From NCBI GenBank assembly GCA_944739405.2, contig OX123187.2:80274450-80338449 (forward strand): a DNA stretch of 64,000 nucleotides. Direction: 5' to 3'. Made by a program: the position numbers and the translations under genes. Of this stretch, positions 10,712 to 21,599 are shown piece by piece. The DNA is from Euclidia mi. Its lineage: Eukaryota > Arthropoda > Insecta > Lepidoptera > Erebidae. Numbering within the stretch: the first letter of the stretch is position 1; each line of letters begins with the position of its first letter. The notes below the pieces were generated by a model, which made no database searches, was not told where the DNA came from, and saw nothing but the letters and a program-made list of their open reading frames with translations.

Positions 10712-11970
10712 TACTAGACCAACTGCAAAGTTATTTTAATAACAACGAGCTTCTACACTCTAAACAATTTGGTTTTACAAAGGGGCGCTCCACGACCGAT
10801 GCCGGTGTTGAGCTTGTAAAACATATCTTTGATGCCTGGGAGGATTCACGTGATGCTTTAGGTGTCTTCTGTGATTTGTCCAAGGCCTTTGATTGTGTAG
10901 AATATGATACATTGATCAGGAAATTACATCACTATGGTTTAAGTAGTTCTGCTCTGCATCTTCTTACTTCATATTTGAGTAATAGGATTCAGAGAGTTGA
11001 TGTCAACGGGACGCGTTCGCATGGGTCTGTAGTCAAAATGGGCGTCCCACAGAGTTCAATCCTCGGTCCTTTTTTATTTTTAGTTTATATTAATGACTTA
11101 CCACACCTCGTCAATGACAAGCACGGGATAGTACTGTTTGCTGATGATACCTTACTTTTATTTAAATTAAAACGACAGCAAATTGATATGGACGATGTAA
11201 ACATTGCTATCTCAAAGGTGGTTCGCTGGTTTGAGGTTAACAACCTACTTTTAAATAGACTAAAAACTAAATGTATTCGATTTTTGATGCCTAACGTCAA
11301 ACAAGTGAACACCTCAGTAAAGGTTAAGGATGATGTGTTGGATCTTGTGGATAACACCAAATTTTTAGGCATTACACTAGATTCTAAGCTGCAATGGGGA
11401 CCACATATTAGTAAATTGTCGAATAGACTCAGCTCTGCAGCATACGCAGTCAGGAAAATTCGCCAGTTAACTGACATTGACACTGCCAGGCTTGTATATC
11501 ATAGCTATTTTCATAGTATAATGTCATACGGTATTCTCCTGTGGGGAAATGCTGCCGACATTCAGACAATCTTTGTTCTGCAGAAAAGAGCTATTCGAGC
11601 AATTTATAATTTGGATTATAGGGCTTCGTTAAGGAATAAATTCAAGGAAATAAACATTTTAACAGTTGCAAGCCAGTACATTTATTCCAACCTAATATAT
11701 TTATTCCAAAACAAGGCCTCATACTCAAAGAAAAGTGATATCCACAATTTGAATACTAGAAATAAGAGTAAGCTAGTAGTGCCGGCTACCCGGCTAGAGA
11801 AAATAAAAAAATCTTTTCAAGGCCAATGTGTGCGCTTTTACAATAAAGTGCCAAGCAATATTCAAAATTTAAGTTATAATAAATTCAAAAAGATTATAAA
11901 ACGTAAACTTTGTCAAACAGGGTACTATTCAGTGCTAGATTATATTGAAGATAAAAATGCTTGGGATTAA
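10675..11970 (+). pseudogene. LINE ORF2, reverse transcriptase half (431 aa)
   Basis: RT palm and thumb: FGFTKGRSTTDAG, VFCDLSKAFDCVEYD (first catalytic Asp), VPQSSILGPFLFLVYINDL (Gly to Ser in the usual PQGS), and VLFADDTLLL with the intact FADD catalytic pair. The C-terminal region contains NTKFLGITLDSKLQWG and QKRAIRAIYNLDYR, typical of CR1/Jockey-group LINEs. It overlaps the endonuclease-half ORF in a different frame because of the deletion at the junction. The product would prime reverse transcription at a nicked chromosomal target. Confidence 0.85.
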
Positions 11971-12285
11971 TTTGCTCGGTCCCACAGGCTACTTATGTTT
12001 GATTAGTGTTAAGTTTCATGTGAGTGTGAGTTATTGTGTCTATATTATGCTAGTAAGTACTTTTATATTATTATTAAAAAAGCCTTATTAATTGACAACA
12101 ACATTATAGACACACCAGCTCATATACTTATGAAAAATTCAATGTAGTTACTAAGTTTTTAAATTGTATAGAATCAAGACGTAGAAAAGAGTGGCCCGGA
12201 GTTTCTTGCCTGATTCTTCTCACGAGGCTCTACTTTCTGAACAGGCATTTTTTTCAATGCTCAACTATGTTAATATGCATTTAAA

Positions 12286-12345
12286 GTTACTTTTTATTTT
12301 TTTTTGTATATATTTTATTTTTTTGTATTTTTTTGTATACTTTAG
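12286..12345. repeat. T-rich low-complexity stretch
   Basis: Runs of T broken by gta. It marks the end of the LINE at about 12330. Confidence 0.6.
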
Positions 12346-12433
12346 GACAATTAAAATCACCGAGCCACTCGTTAAGCAAGGATTTCTAACAAAAGAGAGT
12401 ATCAAATATTTCATCACAGAATTCCCTTACCCT

Positions 12434-12494
12434 TGCAAAATAAATCGTGGAAATATTGAAGCAAAGCTTCAATATTTCCACGATTTATTTTGCA
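12434..12494. repeat. Perfect palindrome, 29-bp arms, 3-base loop
   Basis: The arm tgcaaaataaatcgtggaaa... (12434-12462) is the exact reverse complement of 12466-12494, around the loop aaa. No coding or transposon context explains it. It could extrude as a cruciform or, if transcribed, fold into a 29-bp hairpin RNA. Confidence 0.9.
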
Positions 12495-13527
12495 TATTTA
12501 TTTAGGATCAACCGAAACCCTTGAAAAGTGATCGCGTTTACTTCCTTCAAATAAATCTACCGCTAGCACTACTTAATTGATGAAATTATGAATAGCACAG
12601 ACTTGATCGTTATATTTATGTCAAGCTGTTGTTGTTGTTATTTTTGTATGGTCATTTGACATCTTTTATGATATATCAATGGCGATTAGACGATTTTATG
12701 TTTTTAAATAAAACGCTGTAACCAAATTCATATATTTTACCTAGATCACAGTAACAATTTTACAATGAAAGTACAAGATGAACAACGTCTTTTCCAGGCA
12801 GGTTCGCCGGCCCAAAACTATTCCTTTACTTTATTTACTCATTCGTTTCTTTCAGAACCTGCCGAACCTGCGTTTAAAATTTGTATTAATCAAAGCATGA
12901 TAACATATTTTGTCATTATTTTATGACTTATCAATCGGGTGGAATGTTACAATGCCTTTTCATTATATTTCTCGGTTCTTTTATTTTTGCTACGTCTTGC
13001 ACACGCTTCAAAGTGTATATTTCATGTTAAAAAGTTGCTGCCTTAAAATGGCTAGTGTAAAATGGCTGTTAGACTTATTATATCCAGGCTCTCGTAATAT
13101 ACACGCCTGCCGAGCCATACGTCATACAATACAAACATTTCACCGGTTACATTCACAGCAATAGGAAGCCGTATCAACGTTTACCGGGCACTTTTCTAGT
13201 CGCTCGTAAAGAAAGTCTGGAAAGTGCTACTAAAAAATGTAGGAAAATAAATCTTGAATAACGCTTTGCACCACGGCAGGTAATCTTCATACAAAATATT
13301 TCAACCTTAGTTTACGGGACTCACATATCTTATTTGACAGTTACCTCCTGCCCCGAACCCCTGGAACCTATCGCCATGTTTGCTAATCTGTCAATTTGTC
13401 AAACTTTTGACTATTATGACAGTTTTGTCAACAGCAACATTAGTTTCAACAAAGTTGATCGAGTGAAGTTTAGCGTTTATTTATTTCCGTAACTTATCCT
13501 CTCAATTTCTGAAGCTGTGATATCATC
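12495..13527. other. Unassigned intergenic DNA
   Basis: No convincing gene or repeat. An 84-codon ORF at 12910-13164 has no recognisable domain. Confidence 0.5.
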
Positions 13528-13728
13528 ATGTACAACAAGTGCTGTGTTGCGACATGTGCTAGTAACAAAAGGATGTGTGAAGTGAGACAGGACTCAAAAA
13601 GTGGTTGCAGTCCATTAATTATGAAAGATTGCGAAGCTTGAGTTTCCAGGAACTTCGTAAACAGTTTGTGCCAAAAGCATTTCGAGAAGAGGTTTCTTTC
13701 TGTTACGTGTGATAGAGTTCGTCTTTAA
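13528..13728 (+). pseudogene. Possible THAP-type zinc finger fragment
   Basis: One frame from ATG 13528 to TAA 13726, broken by a single TGA at about 13639, starts MYNKCCVATCASNKRM and contains NSLCQKHFEKRF some 40 residues later. The spacing C-x4-C ... C-x2-H-F fits the C2CH zinc module of THAP domains, which bind DNA in host regulators and in P-element transposases. The usual tryptophan and proline landmarks are not clear. It could be a decayed P-like transposase N-terminus or a retrocopy. Nothing else of such a gene is visible downstream. Low to moderate confidence. Confidence 0.35.
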
Positions 13729-14261
13729 ATATTATAAGGCACGGATGTTTTCGGACTACAAAACAAATCTTTACCTGTGATGCAATGTAAAGCTTTAAAT
13801 AAATTTAAAACTAAATTAAAAAATAAAGCGAAGTGAAAAAGCACTGTTTTATTTTAGATATGCCCTTTCTTAACTTAAAATAGTAAAATGGATATTTCCT
13901 ACTAGGAAAAATTAGGCTGAATCATTCTTAATCATTGCCCGAAATGTTACCAATGAAAAAAAAAACAACTGTCATTTATGATAGGTGAGCCTATTACAGT
14001 CCAGTTTTCATCTATGGGAGTGCTCCGTCTGTACGTTAGTACAATATAGTCTGTGCGCTTTGAACTGCTTTGTACGATCTATGAATGAAATATTTCTAAC
14101 AGCGAATATGTAGAAATCAGACTCGTACTGATTCGGTATTGTTATAACTATTGAAGCATATAAGTACTTCGACTAGTACTGTGGAGAAGGTTTCAAGTAC
14201 AAACCCAAGGCGCGCAACACTTAATTTTCTGAAGGTAAGTGCGTATTAAATTATGCATTAT
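13729..14261. other. Unassigned intergenic DNA
   Basis: AT-rich. No gene or recognisable repeat. Confidence 0.5.
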
Positions 14262-14340
14262 AGCTTCCTTATCGATGCACGAAAACATCGTGAGGAAAGC
14301 TGCATGCGTGAGAATTCTCCGTAATGTTTTCGAAATAACT
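14262..14340 (+). repeat. Lepidopteran SINE body fragment
   Basis: Contains 'aaaacatcgtgaggaaagct' and 'gcatgcgtgagaattctccg', which I recognise as the body of a very common lepidopteran SINE. It has no tRNA head here. Confidence 0.55.
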
Positions 14341-14436
14341 GTGGTTAGTGGACTGTGCTAAAACCAAATTATTTATGGCGCCGACACAAAAAGCGACAGT
14401 GGTCCTCGGTTAGGTGAAGATAGTGGATACCTCTAC

Positions 14437-14475
14437 TATGGAACCCTTCATGGGCGAGTCCGATTCACACTTGAT
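14437..14475 (+). repeat. GTTCCG-repeat 3' end fragment
   Basis: 'ggaacccttcatgggcgagt ccgattcacact' matches the end of the long repeat at 17680-18590 (ggaaccctcggtgcgcgagt...) and that at 57253-57300. Confidence 0.55.
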
Positions 14476-15124
14476 TTAATTGTTAGAAGCTCCTAGACGC
14501 TCAATGTCTACTTCCAGCTGTCACAAGCATATTATAGATATTTGTATATTTGCCCCCATTGTTTGACTAAGATCATTATTGGTCTTCAATTAGGCTTTTA
14601 AACCTGAATACATCTAAACTATTAATAATTATTCTTCGGCACTACTATCATTTTCTCTTCATGAGCGCGATAGGTAGCCTAAGTATTACCAATGTTCATA
14701 GACCATAGTAACCACTTACCACCACCGTACTACACTATAATCTATGTATAAACAGAAAATATATGACAATGATGCCCTATTTCACGTTATTTTATAAATC
14801 ATTTCCAAATCGGGAACAACGAATTAGACCCACCTCATACATATTTAATCCAGAATGACAAAACCAAAGGCAGTAACTTCATTACAAGTCACTGATAACT
14901 TGCCTATTTGAGCATGAATCCTCCCTCTTATTCATAAAGGCTACAATGGATAGCGTCATGAATATGCGATGCTATTGTCAACGGTTTTAGGGCCGATAAA
15001 TAAATGGGCCCTTAAGGGCAAGTGAGTGGCTTGCTTTAGTGCCGTGATGTGGTAGACTTAATTTGTGTTTTGTTGTGTGACGGATCTGAAGGTAGGTATC
15101 TGATTTTGTTCTACGCATATCTAT
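14476..15124. other. Unassigned intergenic DNA
   Basis: No supported feature. Confidence 0.5.
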
Positions 15125-15413
15125 GCATACATATTATTATAAATAAAATTGGAGTGTCTGTTTGTAATATTAAAATAACTGCTTTTTACTAAATGCATAT
15201 GGATGTATACACGGTACTATACAGAAATTACATTTTTTACAATTTTTGTCTGTCTGTCTGTTTGTTTTCGCTAATCTCTGGAACGGCTAGACCGAATTTG
15301 ACGGGACGTTCACTGGCGGATAGCTGATGTAACAAGTAACTTAGGCTATAAATTAACCGGGTACGCGAAGAAGTTCCCTCAGGACGCGGGTGAAACCGCG
15401 GGAAACAGCTAGT
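15125..15413 (+). mobile_element. Helitron-like non-autonomous element
   Basis: It ends in 'gcgggtgaaaccgcgggaaa cagCTAGT', a small GC hairpin just before a CTAGT 3' terminus, the recognised end of lepidopteran non-autonomous Helitrons. An internal (TGTC)n run lies at 15247-15262. The 5' boundary is approximate. Confidence 0.5.
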
Positions 15414-16479
15414 ATTATCTATGTTGATACTGATAGAGACCTTAGCTTGCATTCCTATTCTCTACGGAGAAAGATTTTGTCCAAAACTAAAGCCTTTATC
15501 AATTTTCGACTCAAATATCATTTAACTAAGCAATATCGACTACACATATGATATAAGCATTTTCGTTAGTTCTCATCGAAATATGTATACTGAAGAGCTT
15601 GTACTTGTGGAATAATCTCCTATCAGGACACTTACAAAAACATTACTAATTTTTGTAACTTTTATTGCCGGTATTTCAGATTAGCTTGTAAAGCATCTTG
15701 ACCATTTTTCAAATACTTTCAAGATATTTGGGTATGCCTTTGCCATAATAAAAACACTCAGCAGAGGCTTAAATGATTCTTTGTCATTAAAAACTTCGCT
15801 TAAGTTCATGAAAATTTTCCAAAACATTTAAAAATAAATATACTTCAGATGGCTGTTGTTATTTTGTAAAATCACCACGAGTTTGGTTTTAATCACGGTA
15901 TTATTAACGATCCATTGACCTGAACGTAAACAACGTTTGAAGGTTGCATAAACAGATTTAAAACAATGGGTTGTTTAATACGATGTACGTATTAAACAAC
16001 TTGTAATTTTTGGTATTGGACTGATCTATTTTTGTTTGTTTGAAGGTTTCGTTTGCCTCGTGGCGACATAGATTTCTGACTTAACTGTTTCAGTAAAATA
16101 TATATTATGACGCCAGTTGCCAATGGATTTCTATAAAGCCCACAAAAAAATCATCATCTTCATGTTAAAGGTTTTAGGTGGGATCGTGTAAATTTTTTTT
16201 GTTTACTTGCCTATGTAACGGTAGCGAAATATATTCAGATGGCTTATAACGCAATCAGTTTTTGAAAAACTCTGCGCTTACTGTTTTTAGTGTTGGGCTT
16301 AGATGAATATTTAATTTTATTCTTACAAAAACAAAATTAAATTATTTTATTTAACCCACTTTTTAGGCAATAACGTCTTAAAAAGTGTCAAATGAAAGTA
16401 ATTTCTAAAAACGCGTGATTTTTCTCCGCTCAGGTGTTAACCCTTTCCGTAACGAATGTAACACTCTCTCGAGCAGGCA
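15414..16479. other. Unassigned intergenic DNA
   Basis: No gene or clear repeat. A 22-bp near-palindrome 'aatacgatgtacgtattaa' lies around 15979. Confidence 0.5.
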
Positions 16480-17215
16480 GGATTCGTCAAATATCGCGGA
16501 ACAAGAGAGCAAATTCTAATACTCCGACAAGTAATAGAGAAAGCTAGAGAGTTTAACACCACACTTTATATATGTTTCGTTGCCTTTCGCAAGGCCTTCG
16601 ACACAGTGAAGTGGTAGAAACTTTGGGACGTGCTTATACTTATGGGAGTCCCCAAACATTTGATACGTCTCATACGGGCGCTTTACGTGGATGGAACGGC
16701 AACTGTTCGGATCGACGGTGTGCACTCTAAAGAATTTAAAACACAGGCCGGAGTAAGACAGGGATGTATTCTCTCGCCCCTTTTATTTAACATCTACACA
16801 GAGTACATCATGCGCATTGTACTGGATTAGTGGGATAAAGGAGTCTCTACTGGGGGCCGGAAAATATCCAACCTTAGGTACGCTGATGAAACAACACTTC
16901 TTGCCCAGTCAAACTATGACATGGAGGAACTGCTGACACGCCTAGAGACCAAAAGCCTCTCCTTCGGACTCGCGATAAACAGGGACAAGACCAAAATGAT
17001 GATAGTGGACCGAACTGAACTGAACAAACCAGAAATACTCTCGATTGGCAACTGTCAAGTCGTCCAGAGCTACGTCTACCTTGGTTCCACTATTACAAAC
17101 ACTGGAGGATGTGAAGACGAGATAAGAAGGAGATGTGCCATAACAAGAACTGCTGAAGCAAGCTTGAAAAGGTTTGGAAAAATCGCAACATCACTAAAGC
17201 TACCTTTTCTACTAC
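16480..17215 (+). pseudogene. RTE-type LINE reverse transcriptase fragment
   Basis: Truncated at both ends. One frame gives a palm segment with FRKAFDTVKW (stop after the Trp at about 16615), MGVPKHLIRLIRALYVDG, GVRQGCILSPLLFNIYTEYI, then a stop at about 16828, NLRYADETTLLAQ, and SYVYLGSTITNTGG. The catalytic YADD reads YADE, so even a restored frame would lack the second Asp. The order and spacing fit RTE-type LINEs like the one at 35345-44600. Neither endonuclease nor the 3' tail is present. Confidence 0.8.
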
Positions 17216-17679
17216 GGAATAGTAGAAATATCCGCTAAACATGCCCATTATCTCCACTCTCCATTTATACAACTATCACTTTTTCACCAACACTGATAAC
17301 ATTGTTTTTCATAGTGTTTGTATGAAAGACGAAGTTATACTTGCGGTTTTTAATATGTGCTATATTCAAAAACTGCAAGCTATATATCGTTTGAACTAAT
17401 TTTCGTTGAAAGTTTTTAGTCCCATCTACAACAATTATTTTTATTTAGATTTGTCACTCTCTTACTTTAAAAGTTAGAGGAGGGGGCGGGGACACTCATT
17501 TTACTACTTTGGAGGCGTCTATCTTTCAAACGATTTACTTTTGAGAAACAATGGTTTTAGACACCTCAAAGTCATTTTTAAGGATAGGCAGGCGCAAGTA
17601 TATTACCGATTACGCAATATATTTTCAATTCAGTTCCATCCATTCCATGTATGGAGAGCCTCCCTTTATTTTATTTGTT

Positions 17680-18590
17680 TTTAGGGTTCCGTACCTCACA
17701 AGGTAAAAAAAGGAACCCTTATAAGATCACTTTCTTGTCCGTCTGTCTGTGTGTCTGTCTGTCTGTCTGTCTGTCTGTCCGTGTGTCACCACCGATTTTC
17801 TCAAAAACGGGTGGACCTAGCAAATTGAAATTTATACCAGATACTGAGGTCTGTGGTTCCTATTAGGTGTATAAAAATTAGGGTCCTGGGTCAACCCGAT
17901 AAAAAGATATGGTCAAAATTAGATTTTTGCAAAAACTTGTAAGTACCAAAATTAACCTTAATTTTCAACTTTTTTTAATTTTCGGAATTTTTCCTTTACT
18001 TGTGCTGTAAGACCTTGGTTTTGACCAAAATTGACAATTCTAGGTCAACCGTAAGTACCCTATAGGTTTTGGGTCGAAAACCTATATGGTAGTTCCCGTT
18101 GAACTAGAATCACGAAATTTGGCCAAAAGCAGGGTCTTACAGCACAAATAAAGGAAAAATTAAAAAAATTTCAAAAAGTTGAAAATTAAGGTTAATTTTG
18201 GTACTTACAAGTTTTCGCAAAAATCTAATTTTGACCATAATTATCTCCTATGTACCTCTACAAAAAAAAGTGGAAAATTTAAGGGTCTCCCCATACATAC
18301 ATAGTAGACTCCATTTAAGATAGTAGGTACTCTTTTTATGGGCGCTCGTACAGAGAGAGTTAAAGCGCCCCTTATGGAGAGAAGCGATCGATAGAGACCG
18401 CTAGGCATTTAGAAAGTGTATGGAAATTCTTCCTGTCATCTAGGCTATCGTCCACCGTGACGATCGAGTGCAAACTGTTACTAGAACCTCAGATTTGAAG
18501 GACTAGCGTAATTAGCATCAACCTCAAATAAGGTAAAATGCGTACGGAACCCTCGGTGCGCGAGTCAGACTCGCACTTGCCCGAATTTTT
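17680..18590 (+). repeat. Long lepidopteran GTTCCG repeat with internal snapback
   Basis: It starts 'agggttccgtacctcacaag', has a (TGTC)n tract at 17742-17788, and ends 'gcgcgagtcagactcgcact tg'. Inside, about 17915-18016 and 18143-18238 are inverted copies of each other (about 95 bp arms, around 125 bp apart). The same family recurs at 52192-52345/56917-57305 and as fragments at 14437 and 18700-18757. There is no coding capacity. Confidence 0.75.
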
Positions 18591-19139
18591 TATATTGAAA
18601 TCGTGAAGCGGTTCACAGAATACATGCACATACCAATTTTGAAATATGTAGTCTCAATAGTTTTGGAATAAAATGGCTATGACGTATGGATGGACAAACA
18701 GACATGGCGAATCTATAAGGGTTCCGATTTTTGCCATTTTTACCCAAGGAACCCTGAAAATCAAATAAAATAAAATATAAACATTTTTCATTCGTAAATG
18801 AGCAAATCTAAATGTATAGTTACAAGCTAACAAAAGTTCATAGAATAAAATTTCTCAGTTGCTTGTATATAAACCTCGAAATTGAGTCTTCAAACTAACG
18901 ATGCAGCCTTTAAACAAAATACAATCACATAATAATTAAATAAAGATTGTTATATTCGTCTCTGACGCCCAAATCATTAAGTCATACCCGTGTTCGCGTA
19001 AAGTTAATTATAAATTCATCTAATTACAGAAGGAAGACTCCATTGGGTAGGTAATATGTGGGCTGACTGATTAATCGCCTTATTTTGGTACGTCATATCA
19101 TGTTGCCATATTTAGAATTCTTTACCGGTTCGTTTATAG
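18591..19139. other. Unassigned DNA with a GTTCCG fragment
   Basis: A short inverted copy of the GTTCCG-repeat end lies at about 18700-18757 ('aagggttccgatttttgcca'). The rest is AT-rich with no gene seen. Confidence 0.45.
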
Positions 19140-19144
19140 ACACA

Positions 19145-19515
19145 TAAATATAAATAATATTGTTTGAAATAGAAATATTGTCTATGATAAGTTAAATCGA
19201 TTATATCGGTTTGTATACGTTTTGTTTTGTCTATTGTAAATTTTGACTATGGTCACATTGTGAACTGTCAAATCATTCTAATTCTTGTTTCTGGAAAAAT
19301 TGTCTCTTGTCCGCGCCGTTTTGTTTTTTCGCGTGTTTTGTAGAATTGAAGTAAATTTGTCTTGTAAATTCTTGTATCTGCCATCTTTTGACCATTACGG
19401 GCAAGGATTGTAATAGATTTGTGAAATATTGAACATTTGCAATAATTGTGTAAATTCGACCACGTGCATCGTGCCCGAAGACGTTCGGAGTCTGGTAGCT
19501 ATAAAGATAATTCAC
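19145..19515 (-). pseudogene. BESS-motif-like protein end (repeat copy 2)
   Basis: The minus-strand ORF 19273-19515 (80 residues) contains YFTNLLQSLPVMVKRWQ followed by a basic amphipathic helix, in the pattern of the BESS motif (aromatic-x2-LL-SL-P, then spaced Gln/Phe/Arg). Its downstream flank (19145-19272) is shared with 152-275. BESS modules are usually C-terminal in MADF-BESS proteins; no MADF domain is visible upstream (19516-19875), where an intron or a break may lie. The shared 3' flank implies that the unit was copied as DNA or a retrocopy. Confidence 0.4.
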
Positions 19516-19875
19516 TCATAAGCTAATGTTGGCCAATTTAGTTCTATGTGTGTCTTATTTAGCTCAAGCCTGATATCAGTGAAGATTCAGGTAAGTAATT
19601 GTAATTTCATCGCTGTGAAACACAGTAAATATATGTTAGACACTTTGCTTGCCATAGTCAGTTGGATGAAATACAAACTTCCACTGCGCACTCTGCAACA
19701 ATTTCCTACCTGCCTGCGGCAAACTCTGAACATATATCTTGTACTAAGTTGATGTTCTGTCATGGCTGGTAAGGCCAGTAAGCGGACCTCGGGCTTTAAG
19801 GAGTGTTAGTTTGTGGTGCTCTTTCTCTCAAACTGTCTTAAAAAAATAGAACGTGAGACTAGGAATAAATACTTA

Positions 19876-20459
19876 ATCTGGGCCTAGACCTATTTTTGTC
19901 GGGTTGGAAAATCTTCATGGAGTCCCTCCGCCCTGGGGGAATTTTTTATATCCTCATGTACCCGTGTGTCGGAGGGTCGGGTATCGCCAAAGCATTCCTC
20001 GCTACCCCCCGACGGGTAGTGGCCCGCCAGATGGTCAGGTGGGCCCAGAACAAATCCCCCTTGGCGGTGGATGAAGGTGTTGGGCTTCGCCGCCAAAACA
20101 CTCAGTGGCCGCAGAGGATAGGGAGGACGGCAACGCAACACCGCATCTCCTCTTCTTCTGCGGCCCCACCGCGACGCAACGATGGTGCGTCCCCATTTGT
20201 TCGCGGGAGATAGGGTGCGCGGCAACGCAACACCAACACGCATCTCCTCCCGCGACCGCGCCCGACTGCGAGGGACAGAAGAACTGTCCCTCGCACCCGC
20301 ACCTTTGGACGCATCCTGCGCAGGTCTCCGTCAAGCCCACGCGGAGCGTCCACTCCCGGGATCTCGCTTAGCTTCACCGTGGGTGACCTAACCACAGTTA
20401 TTAAGCCCCTCCACCACGACAAGATGGAGATCCCAAGGGGGGATCTGGGCCTAGACCTA
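19876..20459 (+). mobile_element. GC-rich element with 17-bp target duplication
   Basis: atctgggcctagaccta occurs at 19876-19892 and again at 20443-20459, bracketing a 550-bp GC-rich insert. Much of the insert matches 6140-6402. There is no terminal inverted repeat and no poly-A. A 17-bp duplication is typical of target-primed (LINE/SINE-type) insertion. Several overlapping ORFs exist on both strands only because of high GC. It may be a 5'-end-only copy of a retroelement or a SINE-like unit. Confidence 0.7.
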
Positions 20460-20761
20460 CCCTTACAAGCATTCAGTTAACTTATGGCAGAATTACAACG
20501 AAATCCTCCACAAAAACGATGATGATACACGTAAGACCTTCCCTCAGTCCAGAGACACACGTATTCAAAGACTGGTTTCTACAATAATGACTGAATTCTA
20601 TGTACCCGTCGTGTTCTGAACGTGATCGGTGCTGGTAGGAAAGCAACAGGCTAGGCTATTGTAGCATTCCAATTATTTTGAGCTAAAACGTAACTGGCTT
20701 CCTATACAGTCACATCCCAGTGGCAAAATGATGAGATTCTGTACGATTCCTTTTACCGTCT
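20460..20761. other. Unassigned DNA
   Basis: No supported feature. Confidence 0.5.
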
Positions 20762-21370
20762 AATTTATTTATTTTATTTTTTATTTTAAACTTCTTGCAC
20801 AATTACAAAAAAGTAATGCACAAAGTTGGGCTTAATTCCAGAGGCATTCTCTACCAGCCAACCTTTGGGTGATGCAGAGATGATTGAAGTAGGTGCTTAA
20901 AGAGGGAGTAATTTAACAAAAAATATTAATTTAAAACAACATAATTAAAAGGTATCACACTAAATAAATATGTAATAATAGGCATACTAACAGTAACATA
21001 TATACACGTACAAGTATAATAGATAATGATATTATATATAAATATACACATATACAAGTGTTATAGATAATTATAATATATATATATATATACAAGTATC
21101 CTTTACAGAGTCCATTTTGATTCTACCAATTCAGCCATATAATGCTGGCGTACTCTAATTTTAAACAGTTCACGAGATGTAGACTTCCTGATTTCGAGAG
21201 GAAGTGCATTCCAAAGATGAACAGCCTGTATATAGAAAGAAGAATGAACAAAGCTTTACTGCTCTTAAACTTACCTGACCGAGTAATTTTTATATTACGC
21301 CAAGTTTTGGGTGACAGCAAACAAACATTAATTAATCACTTAAAAGTATATAGTTTCTAAATTATGACTT
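20762..21370 (-). mobile_element. 5'-truncated Jockey/CR1-group LINE fragment (C-terminus and 3' UTR)
   Basis: On the minus strand the end of an RT-family C-terminus (aligned with the 'ALPxEIR...' block of the copies at 50571 and 52702) is followed by a 3' UTR with 'ggttggctggtagagaatgc' and an A/T-rich tail at 20762-20790. The 3' UTR is shared with LINE-B at 52346-52450 (for example the gggtgatgcagagatgat core on the + strand). AT-rich low-complexity DNA lies inside it (20980-21100). Confidence 0.65.
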
Positions 21371-21477
21371 CGTGGGTGATTAACATATTTGACTATTTGT
21401 AAGCAATGACGTAGGAAAAAGAACTGGAACAAAACTTTCATAAATTAAAAAAAGAATTGAGTATTTTAAAGTCTTCA

Positions 21478-21545
21478 TTTACTGACTGACTGACAGTCAA
21501 GGCACAGACGAAACTACAGGCCGTAAAAAGCTGAAATTCTGTGGG
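21478..21545 (+). repeat. Helitron-like 5' fragment
   Basis: 'tactgactgactgacagtca' followed by 'gctgaaattctgtggg' matches the beginning of the Helitron-like repeat at 37328 (tactgactgactgacagaca...gctgaaatttggcg). No 3' end was found. Confidence 0.4.
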
Positions 21546-21599
21546 AAATGCAGTGGAGCACTAGAAGCAGATTTTACTTATTGATCGGTATAATTCTAA

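Larger units (their letters stand above)
7859..12330 (+). mobile_element. CR1/Jockey-group non-LTR retrotransposon
   Basis: A LINE with two ORF regions (7883-9110 and 9164-11970) and a 3' UTR running to the T-rich stretch near 12330, containing 'gagtggcccggagtttcttg', a lepidopteran LINE tail motif. ORF1 is coiled-coil plus an esterase-like domain; ORF2 is an APE-type endonuclease plus RT. ORF1 and ORF2 each carry one or two lesions, so it is relatively young. The exact clade is not settled without alignment. Confidence 0.8.
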
